Assembly: GCF_002288925.2 (NCBI RefSeq)
Contig: NW_022098050.1
Location: 2,826,154 to 2,890,153, forward strand
Direction of reading: 5' to 3'
From: Delphinapterus leucas
Taxonomy: Eukaryota; Chordata; Mammalia; Artiodactyla; Monodontidae
Length of the DNA: 64,000 nucleotides
The notes under the pieces were generated by a model. That model had not been told where the DNA came from. It searched no databases and saw only the letters and a program-made list of their open reading frames with translations. Position numbers and translations under genes: made by a program. Of this stretch, positions 1 through 13,085 are shown one piece after another; the stretch's first letter is position 1; each line of letters begins with the position of its first letter.

Positions 1-84
1 CACATCAACTATACTTCAATTTAAAAATTATTTATATTAAAAAACAGGTAATTTTAATATGATACTGTGTGAGTGCTAAGGCTT

Positions 85-370
85 GTATAAGGAGTGATGG
101 GAGCTCAAAGGAGGGATTTCTGGTCCTCTTCCAGGTTCCGGGAAGGCTTCCTGGAGGAGGTGATGCCTGAGATAAGTTAGACTAAGAAAGGTGGGAAGTT
201 TGTTCCAAGAAAAGTCAGTCAGAGGCATGGAACCACATGGTGAAGGAAGGGGAACTGTGGGGTGGTTTGGTTTCAGTGAAGTAAACGCTTCATGGAGGGC
301 ATGGGGGAGAAGTGGCAGGAGGGCAGATTAGGAGCTGGGTGGCAAAGGGCTCTCTGTGTCTCACCTGGAG
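85..370 (+). repeat. Ancient dispersed repeat, family unassigned
   Basis: The run ggaaggcttcctggaggagg and the following purine-rich text resemble an old, widespread mammalian repeat also represented at about 34250-34945 and 46690-46830. It is too diverged for a firm family name. Confidence 0.4.
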
Positions 371-822
371 AGTAGCTTCACCTGGATTCTGGGTGGTGGT
401 GGGGAAGCTAAGAAGCACAGATGACACCACAGAGTTGCTCTGTCTTGAGGCAGCCAATCATTGGCCAAAACCTTCTGGGGGAGGTGCATAGCATAGCCAC
501 CCCTTTGGCTGAGGCCGTATCTCCCAAGAAGAGGGCAGCAGTGAGCTTTGTCAGCAGTCAACTCACAGCAGCTGAGGGATGGGGCACCTGCCAGTAAAGT
601 AAAGGGATCCGATAGAGCACCAAGGGCTCCGGTTCACCTGGCCTGTTCCTCCTCCTCCTTTGGTACCCAGGTTAGATGGTGTCATTTCACCAGTGGGCCT
701 TTCCTACCTCCAAGTGTCGGTTAGGAGCCTTCCTCTGTGCTTCCTCAACGCCTCTGTCCCCTCACGTAGCCTAATGAGTGCCCCAGTTAGGTTGTAAAGA
801 CTAATGAAGGCAGGGGCTTTTA

Positions 823-1184
823 TTTATTTTTTAAACCATCTGCTTCTCTTTGTTTTTATAAATTTATTCATTTATTTAATTTTTGGCTGCGTTGGGTCTT
901 CGTTGCTGCACGCGGGCTTTCTCTAGTTGTGGTGAGCGGGGGCTCCTCTTCGCTGCGGTGCGCGGGCTTCTTATTGCAGTGGCTTCTCTTGCTGTGGAGC
1001 ACAGGCTCTAGGTGCACGGGCTTCAGTAGTTGTGGCTCATGGGCTCTAGAGTGTAGGCTTAGTAGTTGTGGCGCACGGGCTTAGTTGCTCCGCGGCATGT
1101 GGGATCTTTCCAGACCAGGGCTCAAACCCCTGTCCCCTGCATTGGCAGGAGGATTCTTAACCACTGCGCCACCAGGGAAGCCCT
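823..1184 (-). mobile_element. Long CHR-type SINE (reverse)
   Basis: On the minus strand it starts with the tRNA-like head gcttccctggtggcgcagtgg and ends in an A-rich tail near 823-890. It is flanked by a perfect 14-bp duplication ggcaggggctttta (809-822 and 1185-1198). Confidence 0.93.
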
Positions 1185-1344
1185 GGCAGGGGCTTTTAAA
1201 AACCTTAGTACCTACTACTGTCCTGGTATATAGTAGGTGCTCAATTAATATCTAAACAGCCATCCATCCTGTGAGCTGTCTCTTTCATTAGCCTCTTTGC
1301 CATCTTTCTGCTGACACAATCAGCTCATAGCTATCCTATTGCCC

Positions 1345-1935
1345 TTCTTTCAGTCTTGGTTGACCCCACAGTGGGGCATTTTGTCTATAATACTAATCAC
1401 ATCATTAAAAATATAAACCATCCAATTCACAACAAAACAGTCCCACTGGTTCCCTACTTCCCACGAATACGGTCCAAGCTGCCCATGTGGACTTGTAAAA
1501 TCATCCAATATGTGAGCCCAATCTACCCTTCCAGCCCATGGTCCTGTTGCTTAGAACACTGCCCCACTGGTCTTCATGTGACTTGTTTATTGTGGCTTAG
1601 AAACTTTGCACTTGCTGATTTGATGCCTGGAATGCTCTCTCTCCATCTCCTCAGGCCTGCAGTTTCCTATGCATCCTACACAGTCCTGAAGAAAGCCTTA
1701 CTTCCATCAAAGCTTCCCCTGACTGTCTCCCTCAGGGAGCTTCCACTTTTCTGATCCCTCTAGTATTATTTTCAGGGCCATTCATTTTATGTCCCCACAG
1801 CATCATGAACTACATGTCTTATTATGTATCAGTCAAAAGTACATAATTTTCTCTCCCTTTCTAGACAGTGCCTTCCTGAAGGGCAGGAATCGTGTTTAGC
1901 ATTTATTTTATATCACCCAGTGCCAGAACTGGTGA
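1345..1935 (+). repeat. L2 LINE remnant
   Basis: Old L2-type 3' text: tttgcacttgctgatttgatgcctggaatgctctctctccatctcc-like wording around 1600-1660, then cttcctgaagggcaggaatcgtg at 1872-1894, the usual end of L2. This explains the open frame at 1356-1754. Confidence 0.6.
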
Positions 1936-2342
1936 CATAATTTGGGGGACCCAGTACAAAATAAACATGCAGACCCCTTTTTAAAAAATGATTAAGAATT
2001 TCAAGATGGCAACAACAGAGCATTCAATCCAGGGTGGGGCCCTCCTGGAGGCCCTTTGTGAGGCTGTACAGGTCACAAGCCCATGAAGCTGGCCCTGCCT
2101 AGGGCTGTGCATACAGCAGATCATCAATGAGCACTTTCAAATGAATGGATACAGTGAATGAATGAATGTGTAATTAACTAAGTTCAATTCTTTTAAAAAT
2201 CATTCTTTGTGGGAATGACACTTTCTTCCTAAAACTGAAGGAGGACAATGCTATAGGTGACCATTGTCAGTGGTTGACTGGAAAGCACTGGCTGAGGAGA
2301 GCCCGTTGTTATGTGTTCGTCACAGGGAGTGTTAAAGGATAC

Positions 2343-2549
2343 TTTTTTTTTTTTTTTTCTGTACGCGGGCCTCTCACTGTTGTGGCCTCTCCCGTTGCGG
2401 AGCACAGGCTCCGGACGCGCAGGCTCAGCGCCCGTGGCTCACGGGCCCAGCTGCTCCGCGGCATGTGGGATCTTCCCGGACCGGGGCACGAACCCATGTC
2501 CCCTGCATCGGCAGGCGGACTCTCAACCACTGCGCCACCACGGAAGCCC
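2343..2549 (-). mobile_element. CHR-2-type SINE (reverse)
   Basis: Poly(T) at 2343-2358 is the tail and the tRNA-like head is at the right end. The TSD aggatac (2336-2342 and 2550-2556) is intact. All overlapping small open frames on both strands derive from it. Confidence 0.93.
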
Positions 2550-3540
2550 AGGATACATTTTTAAAAGAGAATAAAATCATGACTCTCATACAAACATAAA
2601 CATATGTCAACAATTTTAACTCATAAATTAATGAGGGAACCACATAGGTATTACAACTGGTTCAAAGGAAAATCCGAAGAGTGGACATAATTTCTAGGCT
2701 ATTAGGAACGCTGACATGAATTTACTTAATAGATGCAGAAAGTAGCTGCTTCCACGAAGACTGAGGGAAGTCAATGCAGCATCTGCCGTACAGAATGTGA
2801 GTTTCTAGAGATAGGTATTATTTACATTACTGTCAGTTTTCTACAAGGTAATTTCTGTCTTTACACAGTTGTAAAATAGGCTAGTCAAAGACAAAGGCAG
2901 AGGTAACCTTGATGGATGAGCTAGTCAAAATATCTACTAAATTCCAGTCTTTCCCACTTTCTATACGAGAAGGGTAGGCGAGGCAGGAGAGAGAGTGATC
3001 TTGTGTTACTAATCTTCTCTCTGAATATGAGCACCTGGAATGTGGAGGAAATTGTTTCTATTAATAGCTGTCACTTCTCTTGTTTCCATTCCTGCCTGTG
3101 TAATTGAGATTGCCTTGGCTGAGGAGTTTTGAAAGAAAGAGTCTTTCCTTGGAACAATCAAGTGGGGAGGGCCTCACTTCACAGCTGAAGCCAGAGTCTT
3201 GGCCAGGTCACTTGGGATCATTGTTGTTTTTGGAAGGACTCCCAGTTTGGCTCTTAAGAAAAGGTGTGTAGTTATAAGTACTTTAACATTAGGAATTCTG
3301 AACATCCGTGGGGGGATGGGCAAACTGTGTAAACATTTAGCCATTCCAAATAGCCACATATGCATAATGCTTACCACGGTATGTGTCATCAAATATTAAC
3401 CCATTTGTAAATTATGGATTTTGTCAATCTAGATACTTGTTGCTCTTTCTCTCAGGGCCAGTATCACCATACAATTCAAACAACTTAAACTAAATCTCAC
3501 TGGTAAAATAAGACTCCCTTGGAGAAGATCCTATAGCCTT

Positions 3541-3680
3541 ACTACTCAAAATGTGGTCCCTGGAAGGGCTGTCATTAGAAATGCAGTGTCTCTGGGCCCA
3601 CTTTAGACCTACTAGATTAGAGTGGGTATTTTACCAATACATTGGTGATTTGTGAGCCTCTGAGTTTGAGAAGTTCCTCT
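3541..3680 (+). mobile_element. MER5A-like hAT remnant
   Basis: The run ctcaaaatgtggtccctgg, followed by aaatgcagtgtctctgggccc and ending gtttgagaagttcc, follows the MER5A order. It is diverged and incomplete. Confidence 0.65.
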
Positions 3681-3692
3681 CTATAGTATTAA

Positions 3693-4007
<315 letters not shown>

Positions 4008-4910
4008 TAATAGAGTCACATAGTTTTAAAGTGTAAAAAGAAATACTTCCACTGTGCACTATAGCAAGTTAGTTCACTTCCCAGGAGACAGTCAGTTACC
4101 AGTCTCTTAGTTATCTTCTCAGGGATATACATATCTGTATATATACACAAGCAGATAGGCATATATGTAATATTTTGTCCCTCTTTTTTGTTACAAATGG
4201 TAGCACTTTGCTATCTTAACGATCACCCTAAATCAGTAAATAAAGGACTTTTCATTTTTATTGCTGCATAGTATTACATCTTCTGAATGAGCCATAGTTT
4301 ACTTAACCAGTCCCATATGGAGGGCAATTTGGATTCTTTCCAATATTTTGCATTACCTATGATGCTATGATGAAAAACCTTGTACATATATCATTTTGTT
4401 CACGTATGGGTACATCTGTAAGTAAATCCCTAGAAGTGGAATTACTGGGCCAAAGGATATGTATTTTTGGGATTTTTTTTTATTGTGGTGAGAGAACACT
4501 TAATATGAGATCTATTCTCTTAGCATATTTTAAAATGTACAGTAATATCTTGTTAGCTATAGGCACAAGGTTGGACAGCAGATCTCTCGAACTTATTCAC
4601 CTTCAGTAACAAACTTTATACCCATTGAGCAAAAACTTCCCATTTCCCCTCCCCCACCCCAGCCTTTGGCAGCCCTCATTGTATTCTCTGCTTCTATGAG
4701 CTTGACTGACTTGTACATTCCTCATGTAAGTGTTATCATGGAGTATTTGTCTTTTTGCGACTGGCTTATTTCACTTAGCATAATGGCCTCATTTATCATT
4801 TAGAACAGCGCCTGGCACATAGTAACTGCAATGTAAGTGTTCACTGTTATTATCACTAACAATTTGAGTTATATCATTCTAGACATTTCTCTATGCATGA
4901 ATGTATGTTC

Positions 4911-4931
4911 CTATATATATATATATATATG
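4911..4931. repeat. (TA)n microsatellite
   Basis: Alternating ta units (ctatatatatatatatatatg) followed by a short tgtgtatgt extension. Confidence 0.8.
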
Positions 4932-5492
4932 TGTGTATGTATTATACGTACATATTAATAAGATCCAACAATTATGTATGTGTAACAGTACTATACATAA
5001 TGTTTGCAGTTTATAATTTTAAATAAACAATTTGTAAGGGACATCCTTTATTTCAGTTTGTATAGATCTATCTCATTGTTTTAATGACTATATAGTTATT
5101 TATTATAGTTGTACCATGATTAATTTAACCAATCTTTAAGTAATGGACACTTGGTATATGTGCAATCTTTACTAATACAAACAAAATTGTCCCAAATATC
5201 CAATACATACCTTTCTGTGCACTATGAGAAAAATTTTAAATTGAAGTCGTTAAATCCAGAGGTATTTTAAACTGTCTTTGTCTTTTGCCCATTTTTTTCC
5301 TATTGTGATGCTTATTTTGAGGACTGTAACTCTTTGTCAATATATGCTTTAAATATTTTTCTACTTTGCCATTTTTCTTTCAACTTATTTCATGGTCTTT
5401 TGCCAGACAAAAATTTTAAGTATTTTTCTTGATAAAGTTGTCAAACTTTAAAGATTTCTGGACTTTGTCTTATAGTTAAAAAGACCTTTCCC

Positions 5493-5710
5493 TGGGCTTC
5501 CCTGGTGGCACAGTGGTTGAGAGTCTGTCTGCCGATGCGGGGGACGCGGGTTCGTGCCCCGGTCTGGGAGGATCCCGCGTGCCGCGGAGCGGCTGGGCCC
5601 GTGAGCCATGGCCGCTGAGCCTGCGCGTCTGGAGCTTGTGCTGCGCAACGGGAGAGGCCGCAGCGGTGAGAGGCCCGCGTACCGCAAAAAAAAAAAAAAA
5701 AAAAAAAAAA
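5493..5710 (+). mobile_element. CHR-2-type SINE
   Basis: A full-length copy from gggcttccctggtggcacag to a long oligo(A) tail. The TSD aaaaagacctttccc lies at 5478-5492 and again after the tail. It is inserted in the antisense L1. Confidence 0.93.
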
Positions 5711-6761
5711 AGACCTTTCCCACTCTAAGATTATAAAAATATGAATTTACGTTGGATTTTATTTTCATTTTTAAAATAAACTTGTACCGCTTCACCCATT
5801 TCTCCCACCAATTTAGAAGTTACTTTAACTTTTAAATCATTGATTAGTTTAGAGCTTACTTTTTAAAATAGTGTCAGATGGATATCTATCTTTGTGCTTT
5901 TTAATGAAAAAACAAAACTTTCCCATAACATCTGTTGGCCAATAACCCCAATCATCTAAAATTCCAGTTTTATCATAAACTGAATTTATATAAATGTGTG
6001 GGTTTGCTTCTGGACTTTCTATATTTCATTATTCATTTATTTCTAGTTTTTCTTAGCTGTTCTCTCTCATTTATTCTTCCAGTTGTATTTTAGAGTCAAT
6101 TTTTCAAAAATTAAAAAATCCTAAGGACATTTGATTGGAATTTCAATGAATTTATATGTTACTTAGTGAGAATTCACATTTTTAGAATATTGAGTTTTTC
6201 CATCCAAGAGTATGGTATGTTTTCCCTTTATTTAAGTTTGTAAAAATGTCATTTGGTAAAGTTTTGATCTTATGAAGAAGGACTTGTATGTTTCTTGTTA
6301 ATTTTATTACTATGTATTTTATGTTTCCAGGATTGTGAGTGGAATTTTTTCCTCCCTTATGTTTTCAGGTCATTTATTACTGGCATTTACGAAGACTTAA
6401 AAAAACGTACATATTATTGCAGTTTAGCAATCTAAGACACCCTTCTCTCATATAAATCTGCATTTATCTTACAAACATCTTAGTTTTGATAAATATCAAA
6501 ATGATATATCTGGCCACCTTACTGAACTCCATTAATCTTTCTATTAGATTCCATTGGGTTTTCTAAGTAGGCACACATATTATCTGCAAATAATTATAAT
6601 TTTGTTACTTCCATTCTCAACTATACACTCTTTTTTTTTTCATTTCCTATCGCATGGGTCAGAATCTCCATAACAATGTTCAGTAAAAATAAGGATAATA
6701 AACATCCTTGCCTTTATGCTTATTTCATTAAGAGTGAGTCTGTGTTTCACCGTGATCTTTT

Positions 6762-6990
6762 TTTTTTTTTTTTTTTTTTTTTTGCGGTACGCGGGCCTCT
6801 CACTGCTGTGGCCTCTCCCGTTGCGGAGCACAGGCTCCGGACACGCAGGCTCTGGACGCGCAGGCTCAGCGGCCATGGCTCACAGGCCCAGCCGCTCTGA
6901 GGCATGTGGGATCTTCCCAGACCGGGTCACGAACCTGTGTCCCCTGCATCGGCAGGCGGACTCTCAACCACTGCGCCACCAGGGAAGCCC
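6762..6990 (-). mobile_element. CHR-2-type SINE (reverse) with an internal duplication
   Basis: The tail is a long poly(T) and the head is at the right end. The TSD tcaccgtgatctttt (6747-6761 and 6991-7005) is perfect. The body repeats the caggctc-ggac-cgcaggct unit once (6829-6868), making it longer than its siblings. Confidence 0.93.
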
Positions 6991-7039
6991 TCACCGTGAT
7001 CTTTTAAATTTGCTTCTTATAATGTGTATCATGTCGGAT

Positions 7040-7330
7040 TATGACACTCCTCTGTTCAGGATAATCTGATGGCTTCCCACATGAATCAGAGTAAAAGCCA
7101 AAGTCTGTTCTCTGAACAAAAAGCCCTCCAGGATCTTGCCTCCCATTACGTCTCTGATATCATGCCCTACTTGTCTTGCTCCTGGTTCTTTGCACCACAG
7201 TGGCTTCCTTGTTACTCTGTTAAGATGCCAGGTACAATGTACCTCAAGGCCTTTGAAGTTTTTGTCTCCTTCACCTGTGATGTTCACTTTCTACGTATAT
7301 GTCCCAGTTCTCTCACTTCATTCAGACCAT
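7040..7330 (+). repeat. L2 LINE remnant
   Basis: L2-like text gatggcttcccacatgaatc (7068), agagtaaaagccaaagtctg (7088), then ccaggatcttgcctcccatt. It accounts for the overlapping open frames at 7069-7420. Confidence 0.65.
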
Positions 7331-8239
7331 CACACAAAAGTCATTTTGTCAGAGAGGTCTTCCCAAGGCAATTTTTCTAATATTCGATCTTTAAAAAAAA
7401 CCATAAACTACCCTTTATGATATTTGCATGTATGCACAGAAGGAAAAATACTAACATATGTGAGTCCCCCATTTGTAGCTCCACTGTTTTAGAAGTCTGT
7501 TATTATATTTTGATTAATGGCTCCCTAGTCTGTTTAGGTTGCAACCTGACCCTTTATTTCCCAAATATAGGGAAAAAAAGTCATTTGGGATCTTACTTAG
7601 GCTAATGTGATATCACCTTTGGAATAAATTTCACCAGGGTTGTCATTCTCTAGAAAGCCTATTAAAAAGAATCAGAAAACCCCTCTATTTTTCTGGGACA
7701 CTGGTCCTAGTTTACAGAGTCTTAATTATAAGTCTGGGATTACAGGGCCCTTCAGACAACTTAAATTTCTCACTTACAGGTAAAGACTGAAAATGTGCAG
7801 GTAATATCTGAATATTGTTTGGGCATTGCATTTAATTGTTTAGTGTACTGAAATTTCCACTTCATCATAACTCAAAGTTAAATATGGTGTGGTCCAAACT
7901 GGGGAGACATCCTTTGGCCGTTCCTAAAACAGTAAAGTCAAACAGTATGTACCTTCCTGGAATAAACATTACTTGGTCATCGCCTACTGCTCTTTTAACA
8001 CAGAGTTGGAATTTATCGTTCCAGAAAAATATTTGACCACCTTTTCAGTTTCCTCTATGATTATTTAATTATTCAGGTTTTGTACCTCTTTTTGAATTAT
8101 TTTTGGTAGTGAATAAACGACTATAAAAGCATCTAGTTCATATGTATTTTCGAATGTTTGACATAAAGTTCTAACAGTATAGTTCCATGATATTTAAAAT
8201 TTCCCATGTCTGTGATTACATGCCATTTCACATTCCTAA

Positions 8240-8680
8240 TGGTTTTCCTTTTTGGCCAGACACACCAGCATTTTGTCTATGTTGCTTACCCTTTCAAGGA
8301 ACTGGCTTTTGGTTTTTATTAATTATTTTTGTTTTTCTCTTTTGTTTCCTAATTCATTGTTTTCTGCCTTTATTTTTGATTTTCCAGTGTTCCTTCCCTT
8401 TATTTTGTTATTTTCTACAGTTTTTAAAAAGTGCTTAATTAGAATACCTTCCATCTTTATAACATGAACAACAACAACAACTCAGATCAATGAATTTTCC
8501 TCTGAGTTCAGTTTTGGTCATAGTCAATAGGTTTTGATATGTAATGTTATCAGTGTCTGTAATTCTTTTTAGTTCCATAATTACCATTCTGACTTCTATT
8601 TTGACAGAGTTTTTTAGAAAAATGAATTTGTTTGTTTGAATTTTGCACCATTGGGTAGTTTTTGGAAACAATCATTTTCA
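8240..8680 (-). repeat. Antisense old L1 fragment
   Basis: T-rich reverse L1 ORF2 text such as aactggcttttggtttttat (8300) and tcctaattcattgttttctg. It is decayed. Confidence 0.55.
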
Positions 8681-9009
8681 CTTTAGTATGATAACATGCT
8701 GTGTAGGTCAGAATACAATGAAACTGCTACTCTCACACATTGCTGGTACTCTTGTAAATTGCTATATATCATTTAGAAGTTATTTTGAAAAGCACAAAAA
8801 ATGTTTATCATATTTTAAATAAAAAAATATAGGATACTAAATATTATACAGACTATGATTTCAATAATGCAGTAAATAAATCTAACCCTAGGGGAGAAAA
8901 AGGTCAGAGGAGGGAGCAAAATTAACTGTGGATTTCTCTTAAAATGTGGTGGGACGGTTCTCTCTCTTTTACAAATATTCTGCTATACTATGTTTTTGTG
9001 AAAAACTTC

Positions 9010-9200
9010 TGTTTACCATGTATCGAATGCTTGCTCTCTGCTCAGAGCCCTAATATATGGCATCTTTGATCTTTACAGATAATCTTATGCAATTCTGCAA
9101 CTTCACCGTTTTAAAGTCAGATTAAGAAACTTGCCAAAGGTCATCTAACTTGAAATTATCAGAGTTGCATATTGCAACCCCAAAGCCCTTCCTCTTCCTG
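9010..9200. repeat. MIR SINE remnant
   Basis: Core-like words caaaggtcatctaacttg and the preceding aatgcttgctctctgctcag fit MIR. It is strongly diverged. Confidence 0.5.
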
Positions 9201-10716
9201 CTACACCAGGGCTTCGCAATCTAGGATTCGTGAATTTACTTGAGAAAAGTATTACATTTCAAGCTGAAATGTAGCATTTCTTTCAATTCTGAATTCGCAG
9301 TAGCTGTGACTCTGTCACCAGTAGATGTCGTAGATATTCTCATGTTATTAGTCTTGTGGCAGATATTGTGAAATATATTTTACTCCCATCACTACTTAGA
9401 AATGTCAGCAGTTATTAGACACACTACTAGATCTTGTTATTTAGTGTGTTAATAAAGAATCCATATATCACTGTATCACAAATTCGGTTGAAAAATTTTT
9501 GCTAACCATGCTTTAATATAATTAATTTCCTTGGGAGTCCTGTGTATTTTTCTTTACATATTTGAAGACTTTTTTTTTTTTTCTGAGAAGGAGTCCAGGC
9601 TGCCAAATGATCCATAGCACTAAAACAGTTAAGACTCCTTGAAACCATACCACAGAGTTTCAGTGTGTAATTACAAATTTTGAATGAACTCTTAAGATGC
9701 ATCATTATTCTACTGTTTAAAATTTTGACTTCCATTAAAAATTGTTACATATTCAGGAAAACAGTTGAGAGAAAAATTGTCCCAGACAGAATTGCAGTAT
9801 GTTTCCTGTTGATTTATTTTAAGCTACCATCAATTCAAAGAGCCCTAAAAAGATCAAACAAGTAATTACTCTTCATAGGACCCCCTATGTAGTAGCAGTA
9901 ATCTAAATTTATGGCAGAATCAGCTGTCAGGTCTTTTCAACCTGTGAGCTCTAGCCTCTGAATTGGTGATTATGTTTGTTGTTGATGGGAATGGGTAGAG
10001 CAAGTCTGTAAAGAGGTGACAGCACTTTAAAACCTGTAAGCTACTAAAAATGTTACTCATTATAAATTATTTGAATAGGCTTTGTGGCAAATACAGGTCA
10101 AAGAAAAAAAGATCTCTCATAGAGAATTTGGAGGTCAGTGATTTATTTTTAAGGCAGGTGTCCTAAAAATAATCTATCTTGTAGCTGAGTTTGCTGTTTG
10201 ATGTCATGATTATAAAATGTTGCTTGCCTTTTCCCATTCATCTTATTCTTTTGTTTGCCCAAAGCACAGATTGTATAAAATCTTGCCCATTTATTTTCAG
10301 TCTCTGCTCTCTGTCACATATAAATGAAACCTAGCTCAGAAATAATATGCCTGCAGAAACACAGCATATTTACTTTTTTTAAAGGCAGAGACCTATATCA
10401 GCTTGCTTCTATTCAAGATAAATAAAAGTATGGCTATTTATCTGTCTTTTTTACTTTTAATTATCGGATGACAGAAGGAATGAAATCCTCAGAAACTGCT
10501 TTGCTTTGCAAATGCTGAAAATAGTGGAATTTGCTTGCCAACATGATCTGTTGTGAAACATACACAATGGCATAATGGCTTCTCCGTTTTTTAACAGGGA
10601 AGAAGGCTTCCTTAAGATATTATACACGTCTGGAAAGAGAATGATGCTAAAACTTGAACTTAGTGGAGAGGAGGAAGAAGCAACCCAGGGCCCATAATGT
10701 GGAAACACTCATGTGA

Positions 10717-10905
<189 letters not shown>

Positions 10906-12455
10906 AAGGCTCCGTGTCCCACCGTGGCCCTGCAGAAGGTTCCTGAGATTTCCTGAGCTTACTACCTGAGGCAGTTTCCACATAAGCCACATTCAATGGT
11001 ATCACAACCATGAGCCTTAACATTGCTGTCGGAAGGGAGGGAGCATGCAGGTGAAGGCAACATGATACCTGATTGAAGGGAGAACAGCGTGACAACCTGC
11101 AAACATAAAGACACCACAACTCTTCTAAAACCCCTAGAGATGGAATAGTTCAGGGTATAGATGTGAGACCAGAGATCAGAGGAAAAAGGGAAAGAGAAAT
11201 CATCTGTCTTTCACTTGTGGGATAGAAAACAAAATTGAAATGTGGACTATGGCAATGAAATGCCAAAAATACCTTTGCAATTGGAGAGAGAATTTGACCA
11301 TTTGTGGGTGCCCTCCACCCCTAAATTCAGAAATAGAGACGATCAGAAAACTAAAGTAATTGCCCAGCTAAAACTGCTAGGAGGGACGTGTCAGGTTGCC
11401 GAAGGACAAAAAGGGAAATTCTTGGTTGTCCTTTGCCTTTACTTATTGAAATTCATATTTTTAATGAATGGATAAATTTGCATTTGAATCTCTATTTTTT
11501 ATCATTACCCTGGGCACTTTAAAGAGATCATATCATAACTTAGTTTAAACCCCCAAATTCCAAGTTCCCTTGGGTCTTAGAGCGTCTCTCTTCCTGGGTT
11601 CCTTTTTCTTTCCGAAAGCTCAATTAGAATAGCAAAATTCACAGGCTAGCAAATACCGTAGCAAGTGTTATACTGTCAAGTGTTTTTCTCAATTTGAAGC
11701 ATAAGCTGTGTACTGTCTATTGTGAGTAATTTTTTAAATGCTTATGTAATCCCTATGAAGCTATTAGCTGAACTGTAAAATATACTCATGGAAAAAATCA
11801 CTCATCTCAAAGATCAGGGTAACCACTATGAAGGTGGGTCATTTCCGCCTTGGATGGAATACTGTGTCCCCTGGGACAGGCACACAGTGGCCTAGAAAGG
11901 GACCAGTGATTATGAAAAGAACACTGCTCAATTTTATACTGTAAGATTAAGAGATGCGTGAACTCCCTGGCTGATCACCTTACCCTCCAAGACACAGGCT
12001 CCACTAGAATTTTTCTACAATACCCAGTGAGCCAAGTTGTCATATTAAATTCAGCCCTGCCATAAACACATAGAAGCTGTAAAACTACTTCAAGTAAACA
12101 GTGTTTCCAGAACGTTGTGGGAGCATCTGTCACTTCAATACTCAGAACATGAGTTTATCCATTTTCTAGAATTTGGCCAGTGTCAATTACATATATCAGA
12201 GTGAGGAGGAAATTGCATACTGTACAAGATTTAACAATTATTTAAATAGTCATTAATTATTTGGATATACGTGATAGATGTAGAATATGTATCATTAAGT
12301 GCTTAGGTTTACATCAGGATGTATATATATCTAGATATGTATCTAGACAGATAGACAGATAGATACCTAAGCGCTTATTCAGTTCAGTAGTTCCTAACTT
12401 CTTGATTCATAGATGAACTTTGGGAGGAGTTGGGGAATATTTTGTTGCCTAAAAA

Positions 12456-12497
12456 TGTGTGTGTGTGTGTGTGAGTGTGCGCGTGCGCGCGCGCGCT
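12456..12497. repeat. (TG)n(GC)n simple repeat
   Basis: An alternating purine-pyrimidine run of about 42 bp: tgtgtgtg, then gagtgtgcgcgtgcgcgcgcgcgc. This type of tract can adopt Z-DNA. Confidence 0.9.
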
Positions 12498-12944
12498 CTT
12501 TTTTTTGGGAAGAGGATCTCTAGCATTCACAAGATTCTCAAATAACCTGGGGCTGAAGAAAGGTAAGAACTGTCTGGATATTTTCTGACTTTCTTTATGT
12601 TTGCACTCATCAGAACAAACTAGGACAAAGTGGTTTTGAAAAGCATGTATGTTTGTAGCTCATTGTTTCATTTTCACATCCTCAGATATAAGTATATAAA
12701 ATTGGCCTCAATTGTTCATCTTTGAACATACTCAGATTGGGGCAATACCACATAAATAGCAGCTTTCAGGTGACTCCCAAAGTTGGGTTCTACAAGTTCT
12801 TTCATGAATGGTCAAGGACCTCTCAGAAAGCCTTAAGACAAAATGCCTTCTACAAAGTAGTCTCCTTTTGAAATGATAGTGGTAGCTGCTTTCCACCATC
12901 TGGATTTAAATTCATTTCATCTGACCCCTATAGGCTGACGGTAA

Positions 12945-13085
12945 TAAGCATTCAATATGCAGGGCTTTATAGAACGCATGCGTTTTTCATCGTCCAGCAA
13001 CCCTTCAAGGTGATTTATGTAATTGATCCAAAGTCTCACAGTTAGGAAGGGGCAGAATGAGGATTCAGACCCAGGGTTTCACTTC
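12945..13085 (+). repeat. MIR SINE remnant
   Basis: Words cccttcaaggtgatttatgt, ccaaagtctcacagttagga and attcagacccaggg follow MIR order. Confidence 0.65.

Larger units (their letters stand above)
4190..6755 (-). mobile_element. Old L1 (L1M-class) in antisense, interrupted by a SINE
   Basis: The + strand shows the reverse complement of L1 ORF2 and 3' UTR text: tatttcacttagcataatgg (about 4767), ctagaagtggaattactggg, and catccttgcctttatgctta (6703-6722). The CHR SINE at 5493 is inserted in it. It is heavily decayed with no usable frame, and may be more than one fragment. Confidence 0.7.

Noticed and set aside
1356..1754. 132-residue open frame on the + strand
   Set aside because: It overlaps an L2 LINE remnant and lies in a LANCL3 intron. 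No domain or codon signal is visible.
2274..2574. Overlapping open frames on both strands
   Set aside because: All are translations of a GC-rich CHR SINE. The same peptides recur at 5448-5795, 6716-7069, 26793-27146, 42487-42744 and 63492-63842.
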